NCBI GenBank assembly: GCA_023229435.1
Contig: JALNZF010000014.1
Location: forward strand, 1 to 64,000
DNA: 64,000 bases
Direction: 5' to 3'
Origin: Nitrospirota bacterium
Lineage (GTDB): Bacteria; Nitrospirota; UBA9217
Under the pieces are notes generated by a model that saw only the letters and a list, made by a program, of their open reading frames with translations, had not been told where the DNA came from and did no database searches. The position numbers and the translations under genes were made by a program. Below are positions 1 to 9,025 of this stretch, piece after piece; within the stretch, counting starts at the first letter, position 1, and each line of letters begins with the position of its first letter.

Positions 1-18
1 AATGATAGAATGTTTCAT
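1..18 (-). CDS. Start of a gene running off the left edge (partial)
   Basis: An ATG on the minus strand at position 18 is preceded, six bases upstream, by a strong ribosome-binding site AAGGAGG (complement of 25-31). Only six codons (M K H S I I) lie in the window, so the product cannot be named. The start is supported by the Shine-Dalgarno match and by the structured leader at 18-94. The ATG could also be fortuitous, because the leader hairpin might be a mobile palindromic repeat. Confidence 0.4.
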
Positions 19-94
19 GACCTGCCTCCTTGGTGTGGCTCTGTATTTGGGAACTGGGTTCCCAAGTATAACCCACGTTGCAAGGGGCAGGTCA
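18..94 (-). promoter_or_regulatory. Long hairpin leader covering RBS and start codon
   Basis: Reading the plus strand, GACCTGCC (19-26) pairs with GGCAGGTC (86-93). After a one-base bulge CCTTG (28-32) pairs with CAAGG (81-85), GTGG (35-38) with CCAC (73-76), and TTGGGAAC (47-54) with GTTCCCAA (58-65) around a three-base loop. In the minus-strand transcript the outer stem buries the Shine-Dalgarno sequence and reaches the start codon. It could be a translational switch or thermometer, or a palindromic repeat next to the gene. It matches no riboswitch class I recognise. Confidence 0.5.
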
Positions 95-165
95 CTTGAT
101 TTTCAACTGTCAACCATTATGTCTATATGTTCTCAGGCAGGACATCTGCACACGTTTCCCATCTC

Positions 166-555
166 CTATTTCCCACTTTCCTGCTTTCTCTTAGCTATCT
201 CTATCTCACGCAACTCTTTATCGGTAAACCCGAAATAGTGCCCAATTTCGTGGATCACCGTATCCAGGACCACCTTTTCAATCTCCTCGGGCGATTTGGC
301 AACACTCTCGATCGTGCGCTGGTAGATAACGATGCGGTCCGGAAGCATATTGCCGTAATTCCATCCCCTCTTCGTAAGCGGCACTCCCTGATAGAGACCT
401 AATAGCGTACCGGACCGTATCCCCATATCGTTTAACAGCTCATGGGAAGGGAGGTCTTCCACTTCAACGGAGATATTGGCGAGTTTCTTTTTAAACTTTT
501 GGGGAAGTTTGATGAGGGAATTCTGAACAAGTATTTCGAATTCGGGTCGGTCCAT
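166..555 (-). CDS. Metallopeptidase family protein (minimal zincin)
   Basis: A 129-residue cytoplasmic protein ending with a zinc-protease motif HEIGHYFGF (HExxH plus a following conserved Phe/Asp region) about 30 residues from the C-terminus. This matches the small minimal-zincin family PF06262 in length and in motif position. There is no signal peptide or membrane segment. The natural substrate of the family is unknown. The gene reads left, separated from enolase by a palindromic repeat at 571-700, so it is probably transcribed on its own or by read-through. No clear Shine-Dalgarno precedes the chosen ATG. Confidence 0.8.
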   Translation of the reverse strand: MDRPEFEILVQNSLIKLPQKFKKKLANISVEVEDLPSHELLNDMGIRSGTLLGLYQGVPLTKRGWNYGNMLPDRIVIYQRTIESVAKSPEEIEKVVLDTVIHEIGHYFGFTDKELREIEIAKRKQESGK

Positions 556-570
556 GATTATCGATGAGGA

Positions 571-700
571 AAAGGCGTCTCTCGCAGAGCACGCGGAGAG
601 CGCAGAGTTAAATCAAAACCTTTAAGTATTGGTTTTAACCCAGAACTTTGTCAAGCTTTTCTCTGCGAACTCTGCGTCTCTGCGAGAAAATGTCTTGCCG
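571..700. repeat. Palindromic intergenic repeat, family A, copy 1
   Basis: The element starts with TCTCGCAGAGCACGCGGAGA and ends with the near-inverse CTCTGCGTCTCTGCGAGA. The centre contains TTGGTTTTAACCCAGAA. A second copy with the same ends and centre lies at 17745-17884. It could form a long hairpin between the metallopeptidase and enolase genes. The structure is that of a non-autonomous palindromic repeat. No coding capacity is apparent. Confidence 0.75.
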
Positions 701-721
701 TTTTGAGAAGAATCTGATTCT

Positions 722-2005
722 TTATTTACTAAGACTGAAAAACACTTCCCTGCCCCGATACACTGCCGCGTCTCCCAGTTCTTCTTCGATCCGTATGAGC
801 TGATTGTACTTGGCGATGCGGTCCGTGCGAGAGAGAGATCCTGTCTTGATCTGTCCGGTGTTCGTCGCAACAGCAAGGTCCGCGATGGTCGAGTCTTCGC
901 TCTCTCCGGAGCGATGCGAAATGACGGATGTATAACCCGCACGCTTCGCCATCTCGATGGCATCGAGGGTCTCGGTAAGCGTGCCGATCTGGTTCAACTT
1001 GATCAGGATCGAGTTGCCGATCCCTTCTGCGATGCCCTTTTTGAAGATCGAGGTGTTGGTCACGAAGATGTCATCGCCCACGATCTGGACCTTCTTGCCC
1101 AACCGGTCGGTCAGGAGCTTCCATCCCTTCCAATCCTTCTCCGACATCCCGTCCTCGATGCTGACGATGGGATATCGCTTCACCCACGCTTCGTAGAACG
1201 AGACCATCTCTTCGGATGACATCTTTTTCCCTTCACCCTTCAGATCATAGACCCCGTTTTCGTAAAACTCGCTTGCCGCGGCGTCAATCCCGAGAAAAAC
1301 ATCCTGCCCCGGCTTGTAACCGGCCTTTTCGATGGCCTCAAGGATCACCTGCACCGCCTCTTCGTTCGATTTAAGGTTCGGGGCAAATCCACCCTCATCG
1401 CCGACCGAGGTATTGTATCCTCTTTTCTTAAGGACTGATTTGAGATTGTGGAACACCTCTGCGCCGATGCGTATCGCCTCGGTGCAGGATGGAGCGCCGG
1501 CCGGAATGATCATGAACTCCTGGATATCGACATTGTTGTCCGCATGCGCGCCGCCGTTCAGCACATTCATCATGGGAACAGGCAATTCCTTTGCATTCGG
1601 GCCGCCGAGGTAATGGTACAACGGCAGGCCTGCATCCTCCGCGGCGGCCTTGGCCACGGCAAGCGACACGGCAAGCATGGCATTCGCGCCGAGTTTGCCC
1701 TTGTTCTCGGTACCGTCGATGTCGATCATGGTCCGGTCGATCACGGCCTGCTCGATGGCATCCATTCCCATGACTGCAGGACCGATCACCTCAATCACGT
1801 TGTTCACCGCGTTCTGGACGCCCTTTCCCTGGTAGCGAGTACCGCCGTCCCTGAGTTCAAGGGCCTCGCGCTCACCCGTTGACGCGCCGCTCGGCACAAT
1901 GGCCCGGCCCATAGCACCGCTCTCAAGGATGACATCGGCCTCCACCGTGGGATTGCCCCGCGAATCCAGCACCTCGCGCGCATACACATCGATGATCTCG
2001 CTCAT
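722..2005 (-). CDS. eno: Enolase
   Basis: Phosphopyruvate hydratase, which interconverts 2-phosphoglycerate and phosphoenolpyruvate in glycolysis and gluconeogenesis. The 427-residue length is normal. Visible family motifs include the N-terminal VLDSRGNPTVE, SGASTG, the metal-ligand region SIEDGMSEKDW, GDDIFVTN with its metal Asp, and the active-site SHRSGE near the C-terminus. The ATG is preceded by GGGAGG at good spacing. Downstream is a palindromic repeat and then the zincin gene. Upstream, a short palindromic repeat separates it from a phosphohexomutase, giving two carbon-metabolism genes in a row. Confidence 0.98.
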   Translation of the reverse strand: MSEIIDVYAREVLDSRGNPTVEADVILESGAMGRAIVPSGASTGEREALELRDGGTRYQGKGVQNAVNNVIEVIGPAVMGMDAIEQAVIDRTMIDIDGTENKGKLGANAMLAVSLAVAKAAAEDAGLPLYHYLGGPNAKELPVPMMNVLNGGAHADNNVDIQEFMIIPAGAPSCTEAIRIGAEVFHNLKSVLKKRGYNTSVGDEGGFAPNLKSNEEAVQVILEAIEKAGYKPGQDVFLGIDAAASEFYENGVYDLKGEGKKMSSEEMVSFYEAWVKRYPIVSIEDGMSEKDWKGWKLLTDRLGKKVQIVGDDIFVTNTSIFKKGIAEGIGNSILIKLNQIGTLTETLDAIEMAKRAGYTSVISHRSGESEDSTIADLAVATNTGQIKTGSLSRTDRIAKYNQLIRIEEELGDAAVYRGREVFFSLSK

Positions 2006-2028
2006 GGAACCTCCCTTTCGATAATGTG

Positions 2029-2101
2029 GAGTGCGGAGTGCCGAGTGCGGAATGAAGACAATCAGCGACTAATTCCGCACTCCGCATTCCGCAATCCGCA
2101 A
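2029..2101. repeat. Palindromic intergenic repeat (GTGCGGAGT type)
   Basis: GTGCGGAGTGCCGAGTGCGG on the left is matched by the inverse CCGCACTCCGCATTCCGCAATCCGCA on the right, around a short AT-rich centre. It fills the gap between the phosphohexomutase stop and the enolase start. A shorter relative (TCCGTATTCCGTATTCCGCACTGC) is seen at 11963-11987. It is likely a dispersed palindromic repeat that may also act as a hairpin in the transcript. Confidence 0.65.
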
Positions 2102-2106
2102 TAAAC

Positions 2107-3537
2107 TCACTGCCCCAGGATGAACTGCTTCCCGGCTTCGATTAATTCTTTTATCATTTCCTCGGAAGAGGATTCGACATACACTCGCACCACCGGCTCT
2201 GTGCCTGACGCGCGCATCAGGACCCAGCTGTCGTCCTCAAGCATGTACTTGGTCCCGTCTGCGGTGGTCTTCTTACCCTTTACCCGGAGCCCGCCGAACT
2301 CGTTCAGGGGTTGACTGAGCCGCGCATATACTGCCGCGTGATTGGCTTCGGTAAGTCGTATATTGACCCGGTCGTTTAAAATGACGCCTACTTCCTTGTA
2401 GAGCCTTTTCAGCATATCATGGATGGTTTTTCGTTCGCTGGAGACCATTTCAGCCACCAGAAGACAGGCAAGAATGCCGTCCTTTTCCGGCACGTGGTCC
2501 TTGATCGTCATCCCTGCGCTTTCTTCACCGCCGAAGATGATCTTTCCCTGTACCAGCAGGTCTCCGATAAACTTGAACCCCACTCCTGTTTCGTACACCT
2601 CTATGCCGTGTTTCTTGGCTACCGCGTCGATGAGATGGGTGGTTGCAATGGAGCGGGCAGCGCCGCCTTTCCATCCCCGGGTCCGACAGAGGTAATCCAG
2701 GATCAGGGCAAGGACCTGATTCGGATTAATGTAGGACCCGTCCGGGTCCATGATTCCAAAACGGTCTGCGTCGCCGTCTACCGCCAGTCCGAGGTCAAAT
2801 CGTCCCTTTTTCATCGTTGCCGAAAGTTCCGCGAGGTTTTCCTCGGACGGTTCGGGAGAGCGTCCGCCGAACAGTGCGTCGCGCTGTCCATGCACGACCG
2901 TGACCGCACAACCGGCGTCCCCGAGCACGCTGTCCAGATAGTCCCTGCCCGTCCCGTAAAGCAGATCAACCGCGACCTTCAATTTTGCTTTTTTTATAGG
3001 TTCAAAATCGATCTTTTTTCTGAGGTCATCAAGATAGGCCTTGCGGAGATCGGCGTCATCCACCATCCCTTTTTGTCTTGCCTCGGCCAGCGACATGGTT
3101 TTTATGGAGTTCTTATCAATAAGAGCGTTGGCCCGCGCTTCAATGTCTTTCGTGGTTTCAGGCAGTGCCGGACCGCCCCAGGCTGCTGAGAATTTCAGGC
3201 CGTTGTATTCAGGCGGGTTGTGACTGGCAGTGAAGTTGATGCCTCCCGCGGCCTTTCTGCGAATGATGTCGAAGGCGACCGCCGGGGTGGGGACATCCCT
3301 GTTCGAGAGAAAAGAGCGAATCCCGTTCGCCGCAAAGACCCTGACGGACTCCGCGGCAAACCGCTCGGACAAAAAGCGCGTATCATATCCTACGACCACG
3401 CCCTTGTCTTTCAGCCCCTGTGCAATAAGGTGGTCGGCGATCGCCTGGGTCACCGCCCGTACTCTGCTGAAAGTAAAATCATCAGCGATCACGCCGCGCC
3501 AGCCCGAAGTACCGAACTTTATTTTTTCAATCGCCAT
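2107..3537 (-). CDS. Phosphoglucomutase/phosphomannomutase family protein
   Basis: Alpha-D-phosphohexomutase of 476 residues that shifts phosphate between C1 and C6 of hexoses. The active-site serine loop TASHNPPEYNGLKF, the metal-binding loop DGDADRFGIMD, the sugar-recognition loop GGEESAGM and the phosphate-binding RASGTEPVVRVYVES all appear in the canonical order. I chose the ATG at 3537 rather than an upstream TTG; neither has a clear ribosome-binding site. The substrate (glucose versus mannose) cannot be fixed from sequence. It lies just upstream of enolase on the same strand. Confidence 0.92.
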   Translation of the reverse strand: MAIEKIKFGTSGWRGVIADDFTFSRVRAVTQAIADHLIAQGLKDKGVVVGYDTRFLSERFAAESVRVFAANGIRSFLSNRDVPTPAVAFDIIRRKAAGGINFTASHNPPEYNGLKFSAAWGGPALPETTKDIEARANALIDKNSIKTMSLAEARQKGMVDDADLRKAYLDDLRKKIDFEPIKKAKLKVAVDLLYGTGRDYLDSVLGDAGCAVTVVHGQRDALFGGRSPEPSEENLAELSATMKKGRFDLGLAVDGDADRFGIMDPDGSYINPNQVLALILDYLCRTRGWKGGAARSIATTHLIDAVAKKHGIEVYETGVGFKFIGDLLVQGKIIFGGEESAGMTIKDHVPEKDGILACLLVAEMVSSERKTIHDMLKRLYKEVGVILNDRVNIRLTEANHAAVYARLSQPLNEFGGLRVKGKKTTADGTKYMLEDDSWVLMRASGTEPVVRVYVESSSEEMIKELIEAGKQFILGQ

Positions 3538-3603
3538 ATAAAACAAAAAATATCACAAATAATCATTCATTGCAACTTAAAACAATTGAATTCGCAAACC
3601 ACT

Positions 3604-3681
3604 CCCCCTCACCTCGGTCCTCTCCCTCGTTGGGGAGAGGAAACTCCCTCGCCCCTTGCGGGAGAGGGCGGGGGTGAGGGG
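3604..3681. repeat. CCCCTCACC/GGGTGAGGGG palindromic repeat, family D
   Basis: CCCCCTCACCTCGGTCCTCTCCC on the left is mirrored by GGGAGAGGGCGGGGGTGAGGGG on the right, with a second hairpin inside. The same family recurs at 17910, 24454, 50089, 53424, 54124 and 59131. Here it sits between a phosphodiesterase stop and the phosphohexomutase start. Confidence 0.75.
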
Positions 3682-3720
3682 TCTATTCATCGGTGATAGC
3701 GGTTATCTTATCGATAGATG

Positions 3721-4200
3721 TCAGATCCTTATTATTTCCGCTTTCAACTCGTCCCCCACCTCAAGGAGGGCAACGGAATTATACGGCGCATGCCGTTTAT
3801 CGGTCGGGCTTCCCGGGTTCAGAAAATACACGCCGTTCACCTTTCCCCAGAAGGGCGTGTGCGAATGCCCGTAGACGATCAGGTCTATATCATCGAACTC
3901 TTTCCTGATCATTTCTCGCTGGAGCTCTATCTTATATTTACCGTGAATAAGGCCAACGCTGTATTTCCCGAGGGGAATGACCTTTTTATCCGGAAGATGC
4001 AAATGGACCTCGGAGCCGTCCATGTTGCCGGCGACCGCCTCGACGGGCGCAATGGTCCTGAGTTCATCGAGCACCGACATCTCGAGGATATCGCCTGCGT
4101 GGAGAATGAGGTCGACGCCCTGAAAGACTTGAAAGACAACTGCCGGCAGGGACCGCATGATGGCGGGAACGTGGGTATCGGAAATCACGCCGACTCTCAT
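3721..4200 (-). CDS. YfcE/MJ0936-type metallophosphoesterase
   Basis: A 159-residue calcineurin-like phosphodiesterase. Metal-ligand motifs follow in order: SDTH at residues 7-10, HAGD, GNMD (the usual GNHD/GNxD) and YGHSHTP near residue 110. This is the compact YfcE/MJ0936 type, whose members hydrolyse phosphodiesters in vitro with metal; the physiological substrate is unknown. Its ATG overlaps the hisS stop by four bases, so it is translationally coupled to hisS. No signal peptide is present. Confidence 0.9.
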   Translation of the reverse strand: MRVGVISDTHVPAIMRSLPAVVFQVFQGVDLILHAGDILEMSVLDELRTIAPVEAVAGNMDGSEVHLHLPDKKVIPLGKYSVGLIHGKYKIELQREMIRKEFDDIDLIVYGHSHTPFWGKVNGVYFLNPGSPTDKRHAPYNSVALLEVGDELKAEIIRI

Positions 4201-5453
4201 AATGGGCGCGCTGTTCTTTTCTTCAGCTCCTCTTCGATATTCCGGAGCGCGATCTCTTCCTGTTCCTTGGTCTGCATATTCCGGAGCACCGCCATCCCGC
4301 TCTTCATTTCCTGTTCACCGATGATCAGCGTATGGCCGGCCCCGGATTTGTCCGCTTTCTTCATCTGGCTCTTGAGGCTCGCGCCCATGTAATCCATCTC
4401 AACGGGTATCCCGGACGATTTGAGGCGATGGATGATCGGAAGTACCAGCGCCACCGCGTCCGGTCCCAGCGCGGCGATGAAAAGCGCGGGTCGGGGAAAC
4501 ACTACTCTGCCGGTATCCATGAGTGATATCGCCCGCTCGACGCCGAGCGCAAAACCGATCCCCGGGGTTGCGGGGCCGCCGATCTCCTTGACCAGGCCGT
4601 CGTACCTGCCTCCGGCGGCCACGGTGTTCTGCGCGCCCAAATGGCCCATCACCAGTTCGAATGTCGTGCGGGTATAATAGTCGAGTCCGCGTACCAGACG
4701 TTTATTGACCTCGAATGGAATGCCGAGCGTCTTAAGCCCTTGTTCCACGGTCTCGAAATGCGATTTGCAGGGATCGCAGAGATAATCGAGCATCACCGGC
4801 GAGTCCGTGAACTTGTCCGCATCCACCTTGCAATCCAGAACGCGAAGAGGGTTTGTCTCGTACCGCCGTTGGCAATCCGCGCACAGGGTCGGCAGCTTTG
4901 CCGTTAGATACTGTTTGAGTGCGTCCCGGTATGCACCCCTGCACTCGCTGTCTCCCAGAGAATTGATCTGCAGGCTCAAGCCGCTGATGCCGAGTCTGGC
5001 GAAAAGTGTGTGCAGCATCGCCAGGACCTCGATATCGACATGAGGGTGGTCGAGTCCAAGCGCCTCAACGCCGATCTGGTAGAACTGGCGGTACCGGCCT
5101 TTCTGCGGACGCTCATGCCGGAACATGGGGCCGAGGTAATACAGCTTCGTAAGCTGGGCATCGGCATACAGTTTGTGTTCAATGAACGCGCGCACCACGC
5201 CGGCGGTCCCTTCCGGCCTGAGCGTGATCTTTCTGCCGTCGCGGTCCTCAAAGGTATACATCTCCTTCTCAACAATGTCCGTTGACGCGCCGATGCTCCG
5301 GGCGAACAGTTCCGTATATTCGAACACCGGGACCCGTATCTCGGTGAACCCGTAGTCCTCGAACAGCTTGCGCGCCGTCGCTTCGAGGTATTGCCACACC
5401 GGCATGTCCTGCGGCAGCACGTCTTTCACGCCTTTGATCGCCTGGATCGACAT
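4197..5453 (-). CDS. hisS: Histidyl-tRNA synthetase
   Basis: Class II aminoacyl-tRNA synthetase of 418 residues charging tRNA-His. It begins with the typical GVKDVLP, and carries class II motif 2 with FRHERPQKGRYRQFYQ, the histidine-specific RGLDYYTRTTFE and AAGGRYDGL, and motif 3 (GIGFALGVERAI). The C-terminal anticodon-binding domain follows. Four cysteines in the insertion region around residues 170-200 fit a structural metal site found in some HisRS. AAAGGAG lies just before the ATG. It overlaps the downstream phosphodiesterase gene by four bases. Confidence 0.97.
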   Translation of the reverse strand: MSIQAIKGVKDVLPQDMPVWQYLEATARKLFEDYGFTEIRVPVFEYTELFARSIGASTDIVEKEMYTFEDRDGRKITLRPEGTAGVVRAFIEHKLYADAQLTKLYYLGPMFRHERPQKGRYRQFYQIGVEALGLDHPHVDIEVLAMLHTLFARLGISGLSLQINSLGDSECRGAYRDALKQYLTAKLPTLCADCQRRYETNPLRVLDCKVDADKFTDSPVMLDYLCDPCKSHFETVEQGLKTLGIPFEVNKRLVRGLDYYTRTTFELVMGHLGAQNTVAAGGRYDGLVKEIGGPATPGIGFALGVERAISLMDTGRVVFPRPALFIAALGPDAVALVLPIIHRLKSSGIPVEMDYMGASLKSQMKKADKSGAGHTLIIGEQEMKSGMAVLRNMQTKEQEEIALRNIEEELKKRTARPL

Positions 5454-5875
5454 TCAGACTCCTTTTATCATTGTGGATTCCCGAATATGCTCACGATAAT
5501 GTCTTGATTGATACACGATAGTGGCCGGATATGCCGCAATACCTAGCGCTGCAGCGGAATACCGTTACGCATGGCCAGGTTATTGCGTGCATGATTTCGG
5601 TGAGCTCGAATGGTCGGCAAATAATCGGCCCGTCCCTGTTTTGCGATGACTTTGCGGATGACTTCAGTATAGAACACGCAAGAAGCGGTTGTCAACGATA
5701 TTGTTCGCAACGGCAACAAGAGAGTGTATCCTATGACCCCTTGAGGCGGTCAGATAGTATGTATATTTTCAAACGACACCATTGACTTTAACTCGACTAT
5801 TGATCATAATAACATCAGTTCCCTGAGTGATGAGCGGGTCGGATGATCCCTGAAGGAAGGACCGGTACTTGCGAG
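5454..5875. other. Divergent intergenic region without recognised genes
   Basis: This ~420-bp stretch separates leftward hisS from the rightward PhnD-like gene and must hold both promoters. I see no RNA gene, no strong sigma-70 pair and none of the repeat families found elsewhere in the window. The only RBS-like sequence is GAAGGAAGGA at 5850-5859, ahead of the PhnD-like gene. Confidence 0.4.
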
Positions 5876-6781
5876 ATGATTGGAAACCCCATGCATCAAA
5901 AAGGTTTCGCGATATCAGCAGTGCTCTCTCTTCTGTTCCTGGTCCACCTGGAGCTGTCTGTCCATGCCGCGCCGCCCATCCCTTCCGCCGCAGAGGCGCC
6001 CCAGCCCGGCCCCGCAAAGAGTGAATTCAGCATGGGTGTTTTCCCCTTTCTATCGCCCTCGATCATCGAAAGTATCTTTGCGCCGGTCGCCGCGGAATTA
6101 GGTCTGGCCCTTGGCCGCCATGTTCATATGTACAGCGCTTCGTCCTTTGATATTTTTATGGAACGATTACAGCGCCGGAAATACGATATCGCCCATGTAC
6201 ATCCTTTTGACTACGTTCGTATCGCGGCCCCGGCGGGATATCTTCCCATAGCCACCCGTAATGAGAAACTCTCCATGCTGTTCGTCGTGCTTGATAACAG
6301 CCCCATTCGCTCAGCCCGTGACCTCAAGGGGAAGACCATTGGCATCGCGTCATCTCTGTCGACCGCCGACTATCTGGCAAGGATAACGCTGAATCAGGCA
6401 GGCTTCCGATTGGGGAAAGACGTTACCCTGAAATATTTCAGCGATCATCTTTCGTGTCTCCAGCAGCTCCATATCGGGACCATCAGCTCCTGCGCCACGA
6501 CAAGCGCCGTCATGCGAGTTTTTGAGGCCCGGAATAACGTGAAACTGCGGGGATTCATGCGGTCGCCGTTGGTCCCCCATACCCTGTTTGTTGTCCACTC
6601 CCGGGTGCCGCAAAAGGACCGCGACACCATCACCAGGACCATTCTCTCCACAACGCTTTCCGAGGTCCCGAAAGATCTGAAAGAACTGTTCGTGGAACAA
6701 AATGGCAAATACTTCAAGCCCGTTACGGATGCCGACTATGACATAGTGCGTACCTATCTTGACCGCCTGGAAAAAGAATGA
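5876..6781 (+). CDS. PhnD-like periplasmic substrate-binding protein
   Basis: About 301 residues with a signal peptide (hydrophobic stretch around residues 10-30, cleavage near HAAPP). The mature part is a phosphate/phosphite/phosphonate-type periplasmic binding protein: GVFPFLSPSIIESIFAPV at its start, HVHPFDYV, and DLKGKTIGIASSLSTADYL typical of PhnD-family folds. No ABC permease or ATPase is adjacent. Instead its stop overlaps the start of a membrane histidine kinase by four bases, so it probably works as the ligand-sensing partner of that kinase. Two other ATGs (5843, 5891) are possible starts. Confidence 0.82.
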   Translation: MIGNPMHQKGFAISAVLSLLFLVHLELSVHAAPPIPSAAEAPQPGPAKSEFSMGVFPFLSPSIIESIFAPVAAELGLALGRHVHMYSASSFDIFMERLQRRKYDIAHVHPFDYVRIAAPAGYLPIATRNEKLSMLFVVLDNSPIRSARDLKGKTIGIASSLSTADYLARITLNQAGFRLGKDVTLKYFSDHLSCLQQLHIGTISSCATTSAVMRVFEARNNVKLRGFMRSPLVPHTLFVVHSRVPQKDRDTITRTILSTTLSEVPKDLKELFVEQNGKYFKPVTDADYDIVRTYLDRLEKE

Positions 6782-8982
6782 AGCGGACCCTCTCCCTGAA
6801 ATATCGCATTGCCTCGATCATCATCCTGCTGGCGGGGCTCATGATCGTGGCCGTGCTCTGGCTGTCGCTCTCCTTGTCGGTCTCGTCCAGGCACCGGGAA
6901 CTCGCCGTAAAAGAAGACGCCTATCTCATGCTCCTGAAGGACGCCTGCCACGCAGCCCTGATCAAGGAAGAATACATGGATCTTCAGCCTTATATAGCGG
7001 GGCTCCGGCAGGACCCGCAGGTCGAGCACATAATCCTGGCTGACCGCAACAACCTCGTCCTTGTCAGTACGGACCCCTCCGAGGTGGGTCGCCCGATGCC
7101 GGCGCTGGACCGCGAAGTTGATCATGTCTGGCGCTCCCAGGAAATCACCAATCCGACGGGCAGGCTTGGCCTCCTTGCCATGCGGTTTTCGGAAACCGCA
7201 CTCAAGACTGCGTACTATCGGACGCTCATCTTCAGCATCCTCATTGCCATCGGCGGCTTGACCGTCATGGCGTTCGTCGGTCTGTGGCTCGGAACACTCC
7301 TGACGAAACGTCTGGAAGTCCTGGCGGGCGCCGCTCGCCAGATGGCGGAGGGGGACCTGAGCGTTGCCCTTGCCGCCGACGGCGCCGATGAAGTGGCCGA
7401 ATTGAACCGGCTGTTCAACACGATGGCGGGCAGACTTGAGACTACTATTAAAGACCTTAAAGACGGCGCCGAATATATTCACGCGCTTATGAACAAGGCC
7501 CTTGACGCCATTGTTACCATCGATGAGCAGGGCGCCGTCGAGTTGGCCAATCCGGCGGCGGAAAAAATCTTCGGATATTCTTCGGATGAGTTGTTCGGAA
7601 TGAATATTTTTAAGTTGCTGCCCGGACTCCCGACAGAACAGGGGGAGAGTTCTGCATTACACTCTTTGTCGGCTATAGGGAGTACATCCGATGTAACAGC
7701 GCAAAGAAAGGACGGCACACGCTTCCCGGCAGAGCTGTCGGCGAGCGAAATGTGCCTGAGAAACAAGTGCGTAACCATCGCCATTATCCGCGATACAACG
7801 GACCGCAAGCAGGCCGAGGAGGAAAAACAAAAGCTCCAGTCCCAGTTGCTGCATGCCCATAAGATGGAAGCCGTGGGCCAGCTCGCGGGCGGCATCGCCC
7901 ACGACTTCAACAACATTCTTACTGCCATCATCGGCTACGGCAGCATTATCCTCATGAAGATGGGCGCCGATGATCCCCTGCGGTCCCATATGGACCAGGT
8001 CCTCAAGGCCGCGCAACGGGCGGCCAACCTCACAAAAGGCCTTCTCACCTTCAGCCGGAAACAGGTCATCAATCCCCAACCGGTACAGCTGAACACCGTT
8101 ATCGAACAGGTGGAAAAGCTCCTCCTCCGGCTCATCGGTGAGGACATTGCGCTCAAGACCGTCCTGACAAATAAAACCACCCTTGTGCTGGCCGACACGG
8201 GACAGCTCGAGCAAGTACTGATCAACCTTGCCACCAATGCCAGGGACGCGATGCCCAACGGAGGGGACCTCACCATCGTGACGGACCATGCCGATATCGA
8301 CGAGCGTTTCATCCGCACTCATAGCTTCGGGAAAAAGGGCAGTTACGTTACGGTATCTGTTATGGATACCGGTTTCGGCATGGACGAAAGCACCCGGCAG
8401 AAGATCTTCGACCCGTTCTTCACTACCAAAGAAGTGGGCAAGGGCACCGGACTCGGCCTCGCCATCATTTACGGCATCATAAAGCAGCACAATGGATTCA
8501 TCCGCGTCTCCAGTGAACTCGGCAAAGGGACGACGTTTACGATCTATCTGTCTCTCATAAAGACCACTGCGAGATCAGCGGCCCCTTCAGAGCTGGCCGC
8601 CCAATACATGGGCGGCACGGAAACCATTCTGCTCGTTGAAGACGATGTGACCTTGAAGAACCTGTCCAAAAAGATCCTTGAGGAATCCGGCTATACAGTC
8701 ATCGAGGCTGAGGATGGTCAGGACGCCATTGACAAATTTCGGACACACTGGAACAGGATAGACCTTCTCCTGACCGACATCATCATGCCGAAGAAGAACG
8801 GCCGGGAGGTATACGAGGAGGCGAAGCGGATCGCACCGCGCATCAAGACCCTTTTCATCAGCGGCTATCCCTCCGAGATCATCCGGAATAAGGGCCTGCT
8901 CGAAGATGGCCTCATTTTCGTTTGTAAACCCTTCACCCCCCAGGAACTGCTCCAGACAGTAAGGACCGTCCTGGACAAGTGA
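6778..8982 (+). CDS. Hybrid sensor histidine kinase (HAMP-PAS-HisKA-HATPase-REC)
   Basis: A 734-residue inner-membrane kinase. A transmembrane helix at ~10-34 is followed by a periplasmic sensor to ~145, a second helix at ~146-172, HAMP to ~230 and a PAS domain at ~232-350. The dimerisation/phosphoacceptor motif GGIAHDFNN has its His near 373. The HATPase domain has DTGFGMDE and GKGTGLGLAI. A C-terminal receiver (~616-734) keeps acidic residues EDD and the phosphoacceptor in LLLTDIIMPKKNG. The built-in receiver with no output domain suggests phosphorelay to another protein. It is translationally coupled to the PhnD-like gene. Confidence 0.93.
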   Translation: MKRTLSLKYRIASIIILLAGLMIVAVLWLSLSLSVSSRHRELAVKEDAYLMLLKDACHAALIKEEYMDLQPYIAGLRQDPQVEHIILADRNNLVLVSTDPSEVGRPMPALDREVDHVWRSQEITNPTGRLGLLAMRFSETALKTAYYRTLIFSILIAIGGLTVMAFVGLWLGTLLTKRLEVLAGAARQMAEGDLSVALAADGADEVAELNRLFNTMAGRLETTIKDLKDGAEYIHALMNKALDAIVTIDEQGAVELANPAAEKIFGYSSDELFGMNIFKLLPGLPTEQGESSALHSLSAIGSTSDVTAQRKDGTRFPAELSASEMCLRNKCVTIAIIRDTTDRKQAEEEKQKLQSQLLHAHKMEAVGQLAGGIAHDFNNILTAIIGYGSIILMKMGADDPLRSHMDQVLKAAQRAANLTKGLLTFSRKQVINPQPVQLNTVIEQVEKLLLRLIGEDIALKTVLTNKTTLVLADTGQLEQVLINLATNARDAMPNGGDLTIVTDHADIDERFIRTHSFGKKGSYVTVSVMDTGFGMDESTRQKIFDPFFTTKEVGKGTGLGLAIIYGIIKQHNGFIRVSSELGKGTTFTIYLSLIKTTARSAAPSELAAQYMGGTETILLVEDDVTLKNLSKKILEESGYTVIEAEDGQDAIDKFRTHWNRIDLLLTDIIMPKKNGREVYEEAKRIAPRIKTLFISGYPSEIIRNKGLLEDGLIFVCKPFTPQELLQTVRTVLDK

Positions 8983-9025
8983 CAATGCATTCATGCCCTG
9001 ATCAACACAACAGCCACACCGTATT

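Noticed and set aside
5454..5875. T-box or other riboswitch ahead of hisS
   Set aside because: I looked for a T-box sequence (TGGN in an antiterminator) and a terminator upstream of hisS on the minus strand and found neither.
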